Origin: Corydoras sp. C115
Lineage: Eukaryota > Chordata > Actinopteri > Siluriformes > Callichthyidae
Length of the DNA: 64,000 nt
Direction: 5' to 3'
Assembly: GCA_019802505.1 (NCBI GenBank)
Contig: JAFMOC010000108.1
Span: 62,001 to 126,000 of the forward strand
Every line of letters starts with the position of its first letter. Position 1 is the stretch's first letter. The notes under the pieces were generated by a model that made no database searches, was not told the DNA's origin, and worked only from the letters and a program-made list of their open reading frames with translations. Below are positions 1 to 12,020 of this stretch, piece after piece. The translations under genes and the position numbers were made by a program.

Positions 1-34
1 ATTAGAGGATTAAGCGGAAGATAAAGGATGGATG
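1..34 (+). repeat. 3' tail of a Mermaid/DANA-type SINE
   Basis: The first bases match the terminal segment of the Mermaid-like SINE seen complete elsewhere in the window (for example 61467-61813): an 'attagaggattaagcggaag' segment running into an ATG-rich tail. The 5' part lies outside the window or is lost. Confidence 0.7.
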
Positions 35-310
35 CACTTACATATGCGAGAACACCACAAGTCAGTATGTATGTAAAAATCAGCTACACTGTAGAATAAT
101 CAAACCTGAGCATTATCCGATCCTGTCCATTTTATATTAATTTTTTTATATCAGGTGTTTGTGTAAGAGATGTGTTTTGAGTTGTTTTTTAAAGATGCAA
201 AAGATGCTCCGCATTACAGACAGAGTTGAGAAGATCGTTCCACCATTTTGCAGTGGTGAAAGCTACAGTGAGAATTAGCACCATGGTGAGGTTGAATGAC
301 CAGGCAACTT
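32..310 (-). repeat. L2-type LINE 3' fragment
   Basis: Read on the minus strand this matches the end of the L2 at 25717-28800: the region coding for the last residues of the reverse transcriptase ORF (gene-end text equivalent to 'KWWNDLP') and the 3' UTR. The typical tail 'ggataaaagcatctgctaaa' is eroded here. Confidence 0.7.
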
Positions 311-520
311 AAACTGAAACTTATTCTCTAAAACTTTCTAAAAGGGTTCAAATTCCATGTTAATTAAAGTTACCAATGTGGACCCTTGCGCTAGACCCTT
401 ACCCCGTATTGCTTCAGGGGTATTGTATGTAACCCTGTGTTCTGACCCCCACCATCAAGCTGGGATATTTTTAAATTGCTTTGGATAAAATCGTCTGCTA
501 AATAACCAAATGTAATGTAA
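311..520 (+). repeat. tRNA-derived SINE with an L2-like tail
   Basis: A B-box-like 'ggttcaaattcc' occurs near 344. It is followed by a body shared with the copies at 11541-11770, 48035-48260 and 62027-62171, and by a tail resembling 'gctttggataaaatcgtctg' at about 480. The A-box part of the head is not recognisable. Confidence 0.6.
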
Positions 521-1331
521 CATACATAAAGCTGCAAAATTACTGTGACAAAAACAAGTTAGTTTGTCTTTTGTGAAAACTGAACATAAGGTTAATTTCT
601 AAAGGCATGGTAATGCTTTGTCTGGTTCGTTTTCCACATGGAACTTATTTATACTTCACTTTAATCACATGTTGTGTAGTTTGTTCAATGAAGCTTTCCA
701 ACAAATTTGAGCTGCCAAGGAAATATTGGTACCTGTTTGGGGTGTAAATCAAAGACTTCCTGACGATTTGATTCAATATCTATTTTCTAAAAACAATGAT
801 TCAAATATTTTCAGAACTTATGAAATCTCTGTGATACGATTCGATTAATTATGATCAAATAATATATATATTTACTTTAAATCTATTGAGTTTCAAATGA
901 ATCAACAAGAAAATCATTTGCCTTTTTACATTTATCACATTGGAAATGGCAATATAAACACATTAATCACACTGTCAAAAAATAAGAAAAATAAACAATG
1001 AATCAAGAACAATCAACAATCAAACAATCAACAATCAACAATGAATCAAGAAAAAGAACAAATGAATCAAGTAAAATTATCTGTCATAATGTATCTTGTA
1101 AATGTATCTTGTGAGGATTTCTTCATATGAAAACGCTTCTGAAAACTAGATTATTTATCTAACTTTGAATTTTTTTCAAGTCAAAAACAAAATTTGTTAC
1201 AGTTTTTTTTTTAAAGATTTTCTGACTTGTTAAAATGAAAATTTTTGGCAGTGTAATGCTCTTGCGGGCACATCGATGCATCGAGTCGTTGGCTGTAGAA
1301 TTTATACCCCCTGTAATTGTGGAACCAAAAA
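521..1331. other. AT-rich DNA without a recognisable gene
   Basis: No ORF with plausible coding content. A short run of variants of 'aatcaacaatcaa' occurs at about 1005-1070. Confidence 0.5.
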
Positions 1332-1808
1332 AAGATACATTACATTTACATTTAGTCATTTAGCAGATGCTTTTATCCAAAACGACTTTCAAATGAGAAC
1401 ATCATAAGTCAGTAGTTATGAAGAAAACCAGCTACACTGTAGAATTATCAAACCTGATCGTTATCTGATCCTGCACCCCCCCTTTTTTTTTTCCTACAAC
1501 AGGTGTTTGTTAAAAATATGCATCTTCAGTAGTTTCTTAAAAATGCCAAGTGACTCGGTCTCCTTCCAGACAGAGTTGGGAAGATCGTTCCACCATTTTG
1601 CAGTGGTGAACCACACGGAGTAAGAATTAGCTCCTTGGTGAGGTGGAATCAGCAGGCGACAATCATTACTGGAGCAAAGTGAACAAACCGGAGTGTATTT
1701 TGAAAAGATAGAGTGAATGTAAGAGGGGGCAGATCCAGAAATGGTCGTGTAGGCCATGGTCAGTGACTTGTACTGAATTCGAGCAGCTACAGGGAGCCAA
1801 TGGAGATA
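1332..1808 (-). mobile_element. 5'-truncated L2-type LINE
   Basis: The minus strand encodes an open 87-codon tail (1494-1757) of an L2 reverse transcriptase ORF2, with residues such as 'AKWWNDLPNSVWKETESLG'. The characteristic 3' tail 'ttttatccaaaacgacttt' (as read on plus) is at about 1370. This is a dead-on-arrival copy containing only the C-terminus and 3' UTR. Confidence 0.75.
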
Positions 1809-2520
1809 ATTTTTTCTTTATTTAAGTTATTAAATAAAGTCAAAGATTCACAATCTAAAGTATGTTGTAGCATGGCAGAAGAACCCAGATGTAGTCGGGA
1901 ACCACATTTTATCCAATACTCGTTTTTTTTTATTTACATGCACGTATTTCCCTTCATAAAACCAACAACGTAACCATGTCCCCGCTTATATCCCCTCCCC
2001 CGTTGCATGCCGGGAAACCCTCCAAAAACTTGGCACCATACTCTAAACCTGCGTGGTGCCGCAAAGGTATGTGGAAACCAAACAACACCACTGATGCCAC
2101 GTTATGACTCTGAAACAAAGTTGCCTTCTCAAACTGGTAAAGAAAAGCAATATAACAGATATAGTACAAATAGTGCGTGTTCAAATGTTCAAATTAGTGT
2201 TAATCTCCTCTTAACTCCACAGCTGAAAGTATTATAAGGGGGAGCCTCTTTGCACAGCATGCACTAATCACAAACTGAAAGCATGTCTTAAAAAAATCAT
2301 TCATTTAATCAGAACACATCGCTCTACACAAATCACACCTTTAAAATACTCTTTTCTACAATCTTTATCGATCAGTGCCTAAAAAATTCACAAGAAGTGC
2401 GTAATTCAGGCTCGGCTGCGCCCCCATCCAGAGCAGCCTGAGTATAAAAAGACTAAAGTGTTGAGAATTCAGTCACATGGTACTGGATACACTCCTGAGG
2501 TTACAACAAACACATAGAAT
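1809..2520. other. Unannotated DNA
   Basis: No gene, RNA or repeat that I can name. A 'tataaaaag' string lies at about 2451, downstream of a small GC-rich patch, without further promoter evidence. Confidence 0.4.
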
Positions 2521-2558
2521 ATGTGTTATACACACACACACACACACACACAATCACA

Positions 2559-2754
2559 CACTATATGGGGCAATTTAGAGCAAAAAAGTTACCTTAAATC
2601 CATGATTTTGAACTGTGGGATGAAACCAGAGAACCCGGAGGAAACTCCCACAGACAGGGGGAGAACATGAAAACTCCGCCCAGATTGTGATTTGAATATG
2701 AATCCCCAGCACGGAGAGGTGAACGTGCTAACCACTAAGTCACCGTGCCGCCCT
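2559..2754 (-). repeat. Mermaid/DANA-type SINE, 5' two thirds
   Basis: Minus-strand copy. The tRNA-like head is at 2700-2754 and the 'ccacagtccaaaaacatgga'-type core at about 2600-2640. A CA tract at 2530-2552 replaces the 3' part. Confidence 0.75.
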
Positions 2755-2765
2755 AGATTATATTA

Positions 2766-3103
2766 TTCACTCATTCATTTCCTTCCGCTTAATTCTCTAA
2801 TAGGGTCGGGGGGGGGGGGGGGGTACATGCCCATTCCAGAGGAGAACTTTTCGGGTGCTGGGCAGATACACCCAGGACAGGGCGCCAACCTATCACTGGG
2901 CACACACAAAGTATCACACACTGTATGGGCCAATTTAGTTACCTTAAATCCATGTTTTTGGACAGTGGGAGGAAACCAGAGAACCTGGAGAAGACCCACG
3001 AGGAAACTAGGAAAACACGAAAACTCCACCCAGATTGGTTTTTGAACCTGAATCCCCGGCACCGAGAGGCAAACGTGCTAACCACTAAGCCACTGTGCCA
3101 CCA
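2766..3103 (-). repeat. Mermaid/DANA-type SINE, nearly full length
   Basis: The minus-strand copy runs from the ATTC-rich tail (2766) to the tRNA-like head (3103). It contains a poly-G run at 2809-2823 in the 3' region. It lies directly next to the previous copy in the same orientation, so the two SINEs are in tandem. Confidence 0.8.
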
Positions 3104-3296
3104 ACATCATAATTTTGACATTTATTTATAAAATCTGTTTGTTATTATTCTTTACATTTTTTTATTATTTATTTTATGACTATTCTAAACTGGCAAAGGA
3201 TCACTATACATGGCACGTTGATCAGCAACATTATGAGCAGAAGAAAGAATACATGGTTCATCACCTTCCCCTTGAGCAGCAGTGAGCATTGAGCGG

Positions 3297-3380
3297 TGTG
3301 TGTCTGTGTGAGTCAGTTTGTGTCCGGCAATAGATTGTTGCTCTGTCCTGGGTGTATCTGCCAAGCACCCGAAACGTTCT
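3297..3380 (+). repeat. Mermaid-type SINE 3' fragment
   Basis: Matches the 'gccctgtcctgggtgtatct' part of the SINE and ends abruptly before its tail. Confidence 0.6.
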
Positions 3381-3399
3381 ACACTGTGTTCCAAATTGT

Positions 3400-3958
3400 T
3401 CCTCAACTATATAGAGTCTGCAGTATCTGCCTCTTTTAGTTATGCTGCTCTAGTCAGTGATGCCGGAGTCACATACTGCACTGTGCCAATCAATTACTTA
3501 TTAATTAAATGTCGTGCTTTATTATTAGCTCTAACTGCCTTCCTTGTCTGTTTCTTTTGAGGTGTGACCGGCTTCCTGGAGATCTTCATCCATGGCTCTG
3601 CTGACGAATACTGGATGGAACCTGAATATCAATTGGACTGGCGGTCCTGCAGGACGCCCTTAATGGACTCACATATAGTTTTCCAGTTGTTAGAGTTTTT
3701 CCATTTGTTAAATATCTGTACAAAGCTGTCCTACATTGTTGTTGCTGCCTGGCCGCTCAAGGAGGATGAGTCCCCCACTGAGTCTTGGTCCTCCCAAGGT
3801 TTCTTCCTTAAATAACAACATAAAAGGGAGTTTTTTTTTCTTGCCACTGTCGCTTCGGCTTGCTCTTTGGGGGTTTAAAGGCTTTTCATTCTGTAAAGCT
3901 GCTTTGTGACAATATACTGTTGTAAAAAGCGCTATATAAATAAATAACTTGAACTTAA
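3400..3958 (+). repeat. Interspersed repeat with LINE-like 3' end (family R1)
   Basis: The same sequence recurs at 15990-16770 (plus) and at 9240-10335 (minus, interrupted). Shared landmarks are a segment near 'gatgagtcccccactgagt', a 'ttcttgccactgtcgct' core and an end near 'aaaaagcgctatataaata'. This type of 3' end is common in fish LINE-derived repeats. No catalytic domain is visible. Confidence 0.6.
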
Positions 3959-4803
3959 ATAACTTATGCAAATAATATTTTCTCAGCTTTTCATAAATTA
4001 TGCTATATGAATTGCAGTCATTGTAATTTTCCTGTCATCAACTATTAGAGTACAATTGAAAGGTTTTTAAACAAACTGCCAATGATAACAGTATATTTAA
4101 AAAAAAAACAAAAAAAAAAAACACTCAAAATGCATGTTCCAAATTATTAGTGTTCAACCTTTTCATTTTTATAAAGAACAAAAAAATGGTAATTTGTGAA
4201 ATTATAAGCAGGTTATTACAAACTGAAATCAAACAGTTTTCAAGTCAAAACTTTATTCTAGATGATGTTACATTTGCACATAGGACCCCTTGTTCGAATG
4301 GAGCTTCTGAACTCTCTCGTCCATTGAATTTGTCAGGTTTTGGATGGTATCTACTTCAATTGTTTTGCATGAGGACAGAATAGCCAGAGCCAGAGCTGTT
4401 GCTTAGATGTGAACTGCCTCCTGCCATCATAGACACTCCTTTTGATGATAATGCTCCAGAGGTTCTCAATGGGGTTGAGGTCAGGGGAGCATGGGACACA
4501 CACCATAAGTTTGTCCTTCTTTATGCCCATAGCATAGATGTGTTCTTTGCAGCATGAGATGGTACATTATCATGCATGAAAATTATCTTGCTGCGGAATG
4601 CATGGTTCTTCTTCTTGAATCATGGCAGGACGTGCTGTTTGAGAAACTCCACATACATTATGGAGGTTATCTTTACCCCTTTAGGTGTCCTAAAGGGGCC
4701 ATTGAGCGTTGCACGGCACTCATCAACAAAACAAAACAGTTTTGAAGTCTTCATGTATTGTTTGGCACATAGAGATAGAGGAGGTCGATCGGATGGCTTA
4801 GGC

Positions 4804-6137
4804 CAGGGGTCTCAAACTCAAATTACCTGGGGGCCACTAACCAGGCTGTGTTTTTGATGAGGGGCCAGATTAAAGAATTGCAACAAAAAGCAGTGGGAAA
4901 ATGGAAAATCAACTATTTATATAATAACTACAGTATGTATACATATTGTAATTCAAATACATTTTGTACATTGTACATTCAAATACATTCAGTGTTTGCT
5001 CAGTGCTTGCTACCGGAAACTTGACAGTGCTTCTTCTGACACAAATGAGCCACATTTGCTTTAAGTGAGTTTGCAGTGGACACTGATGGACTGGAGATGG
5101 GCATCGGTCAATCTGGATCTATGCTTGGATTTATTAAATTTTACAGTTGAGAGTTATTCACACACATATGTACTTTATTTTCAAGTTAACTTTTATTTTA
5201 TTTTTTGAGAGTTTCGAAAGTAACATTTTTGCTAACAAAAAGTTTTTGCTGGGAATGGTGAGCACTTGCGTAGTGTAGTGTCACATCCACTTTACCTTCT
5301 GTACCTGCTATTCCCCTTCCTGCCACTGGTGGCACTCGGAGTTCTTCTCCAGAGTTCTGATTACTACTTTCTGTTTATCTGTCTATCTCTCTGTTCGGTT
5401 GGGTTGGCTGTGTGAGTCTGATCTTCAGTAATGTGCTGTTTGCGCTGTTGGCACTGTTTGCGCTCTCCTCTCTTCTGTTCAATGGATTTCCTCTCTGGAG
5501 AGTTTGGTTTCCCAAGTGTCAGCGATCATTTTCATTGCGGCGTTACACCATCAGTACGTTTACTGGGGTTTGAGCGCTGTTTTCAATAAACCAGTTGTAG
5601 AATTTTGTGCTGTAACATGGGCACTATGCTTAAGGTATCTGTTGCGGGTGGACGAATAAAGGTGTGACACACGAGAGATGTACGATACATGTGGAAAAGA
5701 GTAAAACGATTCTGAGTTCCTATTACTACACGAGTCTGTGTCTTTCATTACCACCGCCGTCTACCACACATCTACACCAGTGACAGTTATACTGTTCATC
5801 GACTTTGGCTTCGTTTCTGAGTACAACCCGTTACATGTAGAGACGTGCAGCTTACGAGTGGGTTGGGCTTACACAGCGTTGCCTGGCGCTAATCCCCAGG
5901 CAACGCAGCGTAAGCACAAAAATAAAGACAACATACAAACACCACATTACAAAGTAAGATAAACTATAAAAATTAACATAATAATGTATAAATAATTAAA
6001 CCAAATTGCGGGCCAGATTATTATTATAATTATTTATTTATTTATTTATTATTATTATTTTTTTTAATGTTTATTTTCTTAACCGGTGAGGGGCCGTATA
6101 AGACTGCATCTTTGGGGCCAGCACTTTGAGACCCCTG
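4804..6137. mobile_element. Non-autonomous hAT transposon inside the Tc1-like gene
   Basis: The ends are inverted repeats: 'caggggtctcaaa' at 4804 against the reverse complement of 'tttgagacccctg' ending at 6137. An identical 8-bp duplication GCTTAGGC flanks it at 4796-4803 and 6138-6145. Inverted-repeat type and 8-bp duplication are the hAT signature. No transposase ORF was recognised inside. An 11-bp perfect hairpin lies at 5876-5906. Confidence 0.9.
5279..5785 (+). repeat. Possible solo LTR inside the hAT element
   Basis: The segment starts TGTCACATCC and ends in GTGACA, with AATAAA signals near 5587 and 5657. This terminal pattern resembles the Ty3/gypsy LTR starting at 37767 (minus). 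I see no matching 5-bp duplication, so the call is tentative. Confidence 0.35.
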
Positions 6138-6559
6138 GCTTAGGCAAACCTCTGACCCTGCATCTTGTTGTTCGGGTGACGTTGGAGGCACCAGCAGCTT
6201 TAAAAACTTGTCTGCTGCTATGACAAGGCTTTTTTGCAGCAGCTCGTTTCCAGATACATTTAAGGATGACCTCTGAGGTTGCCAAGTCCTTTATTAAGTT
6301 GAGGTTTATCTTATTTAAAAAAAAATTGTAAGCTGACCATGCTAAGAGTCGACCTCTGACAAACTTGGTGGGTGGACATTGATATAAAAACTTTGAAGTC
6401 AGCGAATATGAGAGTCTGAAAACTGTCACAGAGGGTTTGGACTGTATTTATATTCCTATAAACACAACAATATAAATCCTTAGTTCTTGCAACCTATTAT
6501 TTTTAGATTTTATTTAAAGAACAATGAGCCTGATCAGATTTCAGTGCTTTGAGCACATT

Positions 6560-7776
6560 TATCAGGACCCCATATATGCTAGAATAAACACTGCAATTTC
6601 ATACTCTACACTAAAAAGCTTTTGTTTTTTTATGGGAAAAATAACAAGGTAAAAAAAACTTAAAACAGGGAAATGACCACCTGTATCACTTTTTACTGTA
6701 CACAGAAAAATAGAGAGAGATGATGTGAGAGACAGGGAGAGAGAAACAACCACAACACAACTTGTTTAATCGGTTTAAAGAGCGCAACATGTTTCTATTG
6801 CTTTTTGTGCACTGGATGGAAAATTCTCTCCTTTGCTGGGGAACACAAGCCAGGCAGCCATATCTCCATGGCAACACCTAGCTTAGCACGCAAAACGGCA
6901 GATGCACAGTTTGCAGTGTGAAGTGGCGCTTTACGGCCTTAGACTCTCCTCAATAACTGTAGTGATACAGCACGAATGGCTAAAGAACATACTGTCTGCA
7001 ATACAGCCTGAGATCTCTCTGTTAATTTTGCTGCTGGCAAAATGAAGTCCAGTGTTAATTTACCTACAGCTTACCAAAACTGAATATAATCTTAGACTGT
7101 GTGAAATTTTTGGCCTAGTTCTGTAACTTTTTTAAAATCACACAAAAGCGATAAAAAACTGATTTAAACAAGTAGTCAATTGATTATAAGTGACACTTTT
7201 CTGCCGATCCCGTATGAGAGCACACATAAACCTGGGAATGGAGCCAGGAAACGATGGTAAACGTAGTTGTGTTTATTAAAGGATTTAAAGGAACAGCAGA
7301 CTCTAAATACAAAACAAGTTTTCGGACAACACGTGTCAATCATGACGATGTTCAGATGAAGGAACAGAAACACAGAGAATAAATAACAAAAACAGAACAC
7401 ATGACCAGACACTACAACCAATAAACATACAAAGTTTATTAACTTAAACAAGGATGCGAATAGAGGAACTTAAGCTGTTAATTAACTGATCCCAAAAAAG
7501 AAACAAAAAAGTAAGAAGTGAAACAAACTCCTTGGATGAATTTAAAAAAGCCTTTAGTTAAAAGTTAATTCTGCCCAAAAAATCTCTCTAGAAATTAGAA
7601 AATCTGGCAATAAATCCGTTTGTCTAATGTGTGGTATGTAAAATATTTTTTTTTAATGTCATGTGACAAGCTGAATTATTGAAAATACTTTTAATCAGAG
7701 AAAGCTGAAGGATTTAATCAAATATAACTTGTAAATACATAAGGCTATTAACTACTTTAAAAAGCCAGTTCAATAA

Positions 7777-7777
<1 letters not shown>
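6560..7777. other. AT-rich DNA without a recognisable gene
   Basis: Only short ORFs of biased composition occur. There are no domain motifs and no repeat that I recognise. Confidence 0.4.

Positions 7778-7845
<68 letters not shown>
7778..7845. repeat. (CA)n microsatellite
   Basis: About 34 uninterrupted CA dinucleotides. A reading frame across it encodes only a Val-Cys repeat and is an artefact. Confidence 0.97.
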
Positions 7846-7847
<2 letters not shown>

Positions 7848-8588
7848 GTAAATAAATCAGACTGTGCTCTCCATGGTGCTGAAAATATTCAGTAGCATGA
7901 AACTGTTCTACATAATGAAAACAGTTGAGACTTGAAACTGTTTTGTACTTTTGAGTGTCATGAGCTATCAACAGTCTTATGCCTTAATTCTGACCGCAAT
8001 TTAAAATGTGTTCAGACAAGAAAAAAACGTAAAAGCAAATTTAAAAACAAAGGAGAAATTATAAATACTTTTCAAACTAATTAAACATTTAAACTAGCTT
8101 ATGTGTATCAGATGCTTTTATGAATACTTAATTTCATAACTTGAGCCACTGCCTTTATTTGGTGTTATTTTTGTTTCTGGAGAAACCAGTTCAGGCTTTT
8201 CAAAGCTAGTAATGTCTGAAATTTATTCAGCCATGACCTGTTCAGATTAAAACCAGTGAAATTTTGGACATTTTAGAACACTTTGATTTATTCCAGAGTA
8301 TGATTTTAAGGCAGGTCAACTTGGGTACTTTCAGTGTGATGTTTGCATGTTCTCCTTATGTATATGTGAGTTTTCAACAATATCTTTTCTTTCATAGTTT
8401 AGCCAATAGGCAAAAAATAGTAAACTGCCCCCATTTCAAGTGTGTTTGTGTGTCTGTGTGTATGTGTGGTCATGATGGACTACATTACATGGTTTTCTGT
8501 CTATTACCCTATAAGCAGTAAAATAAAATTGAGCAGCTTCAGCAACCTTAAACAGGATTGATGGGTTGGAAAGTATATAAATCCGTGG
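7846..8588. other. Unannotated DNA
   Basis: No supported gene or repeat. A short GT-rich stretch lies at 8440-8470. Confidence 0.4.
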
Positions 8589-8596
8589 ATAGTTTG

Positions 8597-8876
8597 TGGG
8601 GTGGCACGGTGGCTTAGTGGTTTACACGTTTGCCTCTCAGCTCTGGGGATTCCAGGTTCGAATCCCAATCTGGGTGGAGTTTCCATGTTCTCCCTGTGTT
8701 CACATGGGCTTTCTCCAGGTTCTCCAGTTTCCTCCCACAGTAGCAAAAACATGGAATCAAAGTAAACTGAATGCTCTTAAGTGCCCCATATAGTAGTTGT
8801 GTATATGTGTGTATCCAGCGATAGATTGGTGCCCAAGCCCTAGTAGAGGATTAAGAGGAAGATAATGAATGAATGA
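8597..8876 (+). repeat. Mermaid/DANA-type SINE with target duplication
   Basis: The tRNA-like head has a B-box-like 'ggttcgaatccc' at about 8655. The middle part of the body is shortened and the copy ends in GAAT repeats. An 8-bp direct repeat ATAGTTTG flanks the copy (8589-8596 and 8877-8884), as expected for LINE-mediated insertion. Confidence 0.85.
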
Positions 8877-9239
8877 ATAGTTTGCTCATGCTTTTTCTAT
8901 CATGATCTATGAGTGCATTTTCACACATTTGAGTTTTGTTTTAAGAAGTCAATATTTTTATTAAGCTTCTTTCTTTTCATTTCTTGTTTTCACAATCCCA
9001 AAATAGCCAAAAAATGTAAATGTATAAATCATGTAGTCATATAACAAAGACCAGCAACAGCAAAACAACTGTAGGTCTTTATTAATCCTCATATTACACT
9101 TGTTTATTCAACTCTTACTCATAATGTTATTATAAATGTCTGATAACAGAAAAAAAAATTTTAGAAAGTCAGGTTTCTATAGCTTCTAACTATTTTGTAC
9201 GCTCCTTATTTTATGTTGTCAATACAAATTTTAAGTTAC

Positions 9240-10335
9240 ATTACATACAGTACATTGTCACAAAGCAGCTTTACAGTGTAATGAGCCTGAACACCCAAGG
9301 AAGCGACAGTGGCAAGAAAAAATTGTTATGTTAAATGTTATATTTACATTTAGTCATTTAGCAGATGCTTTTATACAAAGCGACTTACAAATGATAACAA
9401 CACAAGTCAGTAGTTAAGAAGGAACCAGTTACATTGTAATATAATCATACCTGATTCATTTTCAATCTGCCTTTAATTTTTTTATAGCAAGTGATTCTGG
9501 AAGATGTGTTTTGAGTCATCTCTTATAGATGCTGAATGTTTCAGCATTGTGGATAAAGTTGATGAAAAAACGAAGAATTATCAAACCTCATCACTATGCA
9601 CCCCCTCCCCACTTTTCTATCAGGTGTTTGTAAAAGAGCTGTGGTGTTGTTTCTAAAAGATGCTAAGTGACTCCGCCTTACGGACAGAGTTGGGAACTAT
9701 TTAGCAGTGGTAACGCTACAGATTAACAAATTGGCACCACGGTGAGACTGAATCATGAGGCGACATTCATCACTAAAGCAAAGTGAATGAGTTGGAGTGT
9801 ATTTTGAAAATATAGATTGAAGATAAGAGAGGCAGATACATAGACTGTCCTGTAGGCCAGAGTCTGTGCCTTGTGAATGTGAGCAGCTGCAGGGAGCCCA
9901 TGGAGAGAGATGAGTAGTAGAGTGACATGAGTTCACTTGGGCTGGTTGAACACAAGTTGGGCTGCAGAGTTTTAAATCAGTTGCAGAGGCCTGATTGTGC
10001 AAGCTGATAGACGTGCAAGCAATGTATTACAATAATCAAGCCGGGAGAGGATGAGTGCTTGAACTAACAGCTGATTAGTATGTTTAGTCAAGAAATTTCT
10101 GAACTTTCTGATGATGTAAAGAAGAAATATGCAGGAACGGGCAGTTTTAGTGCCTGATCAAATAGTTTAAGATGTTAGTCAATTATGAAACCAAGGTTAC
10201 GGACCTTTATGGCATTTTGTTTTTATTATAAATAAACCCTGGGAGGACCAAGGCTCAGTGGGGGACTCATTCTACTTGAGCGGCCGGGCAGCATCAACAG
10301 TGTAGGTCAGATTGTGTACAGATCAGGTTTCTATA
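9240..10335 (-). repeat. Family R1 repeat (minus), interrupted by an L2 fragment
   Basis: The two outer pieces (10335-10213 and 9346-9240, minus strand) join into the same sequence as 3700-3958. The L2 fragment at 9347-10212 separates them, so the L2 inserted into a pre-existing R1 copy. Confidence 0.65.
9347..10212 (-). mobile_element. 5'-truncated L2-type LINE
   Basis: The minus strand carries the end of an L2 ORF2 (9697-10002 and flanks) and the standard tail 'gtcatttagcagatgctttt' (as read on plus) at about 9354. Several frame breaks. It ends upstream in the reverse transcriptase C-terminal region. Confidence 0.75.
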
Positions 10336-10570
10336 TTCAACTCAATTCAATTCAAATAATAAAATTATCAGGATGTTGGTGGGGAAAATAGGAGGTTTGT
10401 CATGGATACTTGTCGTACAATGTACAGCTTTGGTAGCTGAGTTTTGTGTTCGATACTAGATCAAATTGAAAGTTTTGGCCCTAATAAATGGATCCATAAA
10501 ATATGGGGAAAAATGCCAGGTTAAAAAAATACAGAGGTTTCTATTTGATGATAAAATAGTTTCCTATTTT

Positions 10571-10571
10571 A

Positions 10572-10627
<56 letters not shown>

Positions 10628-10629
10628 TA
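10571..10629. repeat. (AAT)n microsatellite
   Basis: Nearly perfect AAT repeats. The surrounding 10336-11540 shows no gene that I can support. Confidence 0.95.
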
Positions 10630-11540
10630 ATTTGAGTCATTGTAAATTTTTGTGTACTAAAGAGTTTGGAAAACCTAAATGAACTATTTTCCTGTACTGT
10701 TTTTACATTAAACCAACACATAATAAAGAACTAGTAAGGCACATTTTTTCAGAGTTGCACTTTCACACATGTAGCACACAGCAGGAGATTACAGGCATGT
10801 TCTCACCTATTTCACAGAAGTGGCACCTGTGTGGAGCAGGAGACATATTATAGCTATTTTCCACATGTTAGCAATGTTCCCCAGGGTCTTACTGAAATGT
10901 CTTTGAGATGCTTTGGATAAAAATACCAAACACATCAAGCCTAACAGGAGCCTGACTAAACTGTCCTGCTCAGAAATACCTGTTTGCTTGAAGGTAAGAG
11001 ATGCCCCTGGATTGGAAATAAAATAGCAGCTATATATCACTCAATATGTTCTAAGGTCAGGTCTCATTTCAGCAGCAAGAAACACACATGCACGTGCATA
11101 CATACCTACACACTGCAAAGTGCACTGGTCAAATTTCAGATGGATATAAACAACAAATTCCCTTAGTACAGAGGCCGGCAACACATGGCCCACTCTTTAG
11201 TGCCTTCTTGGCTTTACCATGAAACTAATATTATTTTACAGTAAATGTCTAAAAGCAAAAAGCATTTTTAAAAAGGTGCAAGATGCACTTAAGTGGCATA
11301 CTCCACATAACTAAAGTAGAGATCAATCCATATCTAAGTCTTTGCCACTGGATTTGTAGCAAAGTTTAGTGTAAATTTGTAGAAACATGTTAAGTATTGC
11401 ACACTGGTAAAATGCTTTTGGCACTAAAAATGCCACATAAGTACAAAACAGGCTTTGGCTATCCTGTGTTGCTGTTCCATCATTAAAGAAGACTATGCTT
11501 TTTATGGCAACCTATTTTAATTGTCACTGTGATGAAAGGG

Positions 11541-11770
11541 TAACATTTAAATATGGTCATTTAGCAGACGCTTTTATCCAAAGCAACTTACAAGTTTCCA
11601 GGGGTTGGCCACATAGCACCCCAGCACAACAAATTAGGGTTAAGGTCCTTGCTCAAGAACCCAGATTGGTTGGTAACTTTCTTGGTTAACCAACTTCCAG
11701 ATTGGTTGGTTGGAACAACCTTCAGAGTGATGGCCAAACACCCTAACCTTTGAACTACCACACCTGAAGT
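11541..11770 (-). repeat. tRNA-derived SINE with L2-like tail (minus)
   Basis: On plus the copy begins with the tail 'gcagacgcttttatccaaag' and ends near the reverse-complemented head ('tttgaactaccacacctg'). It belongs to the same family as 311-520 and 62027-62171, with a short internal duplication around the 'attggttgg' strings. Confidence 0.65.
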
Positions 11771-11894
11771 TTATATCCACTAAATATGTGTTCTTTAAGC
11801 ACAATAAGTACAAAAATTTATGCAAAGTTTACTGTAATTTTAGTCTTTAGTGTAGCCTGGCAACAAAAGCATTGGACAAGATTTATATTAGATT

Positions 11895-12020
11895 AGATAA
11901 GATTAGGACCAAGGCAATGCGAGGCAAACTTATTTGTACAGCACCTTTCATACACAATTGTATAAAGTACTTTACATAAAAAAGCATTAAGATATTAAAA
12001 GAACAGATTAATAAAAGACA
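11895..12020 (-). repeat. Fish LINE/SINE-type tail fragment
   Basis: On the minus strand it ends with a segment near 'gtgctgtacaaataagttt', a 3' end frequent in fish retroposons. No coding remnant. The following 12020-12700 holds nothing I can name. Confidence 0.45.

Larger units (their letters stand above)
4255..6430 (-). pseudogene. Tc1/mariner-like DDE transposase, broken and split by a hAT element
   Basis: Read on the minus strand, 6430 to 6146 and then 4795 to 4255 encode successive parts of a Tc1-like transposase. There is a helix-turn-helix-like stretch ('NVTRTTRCRVRGLPKP'), then the first catalytic region around 'FVDECRATLNGP' next to the insertion. The second aspartate lies in 'IIFMHDNVPSHAAKN' and the final glutamate in 'SPDLNPIENLWSI', the spacing expected for a DD34E enzyme. 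Frameshifts (for example between the NTS segment and the next block) and stops make it non-functional. The hAT element at 4804-6137 splits the gene. The flanks (3960-4250 and 6431-6560) look like the element's non-coding ends, but I could not pair the inverted repeats with certainty. Confidence 0.8.

Noticed and set aside
2440..2470. TATA-box-like 'tataaaaag' with GC-rich upstream patch
   Set aside because: No coding region, CpG island or conserved start nearby; such strings are frequent in AT-rich DNA.
5279..5785. Calling a certain solo LTR in the hAT
   Set aside because: Ends look right but the flanks TGTAG and GTTAT are not a duplication; kept only as a low-confidence feature.
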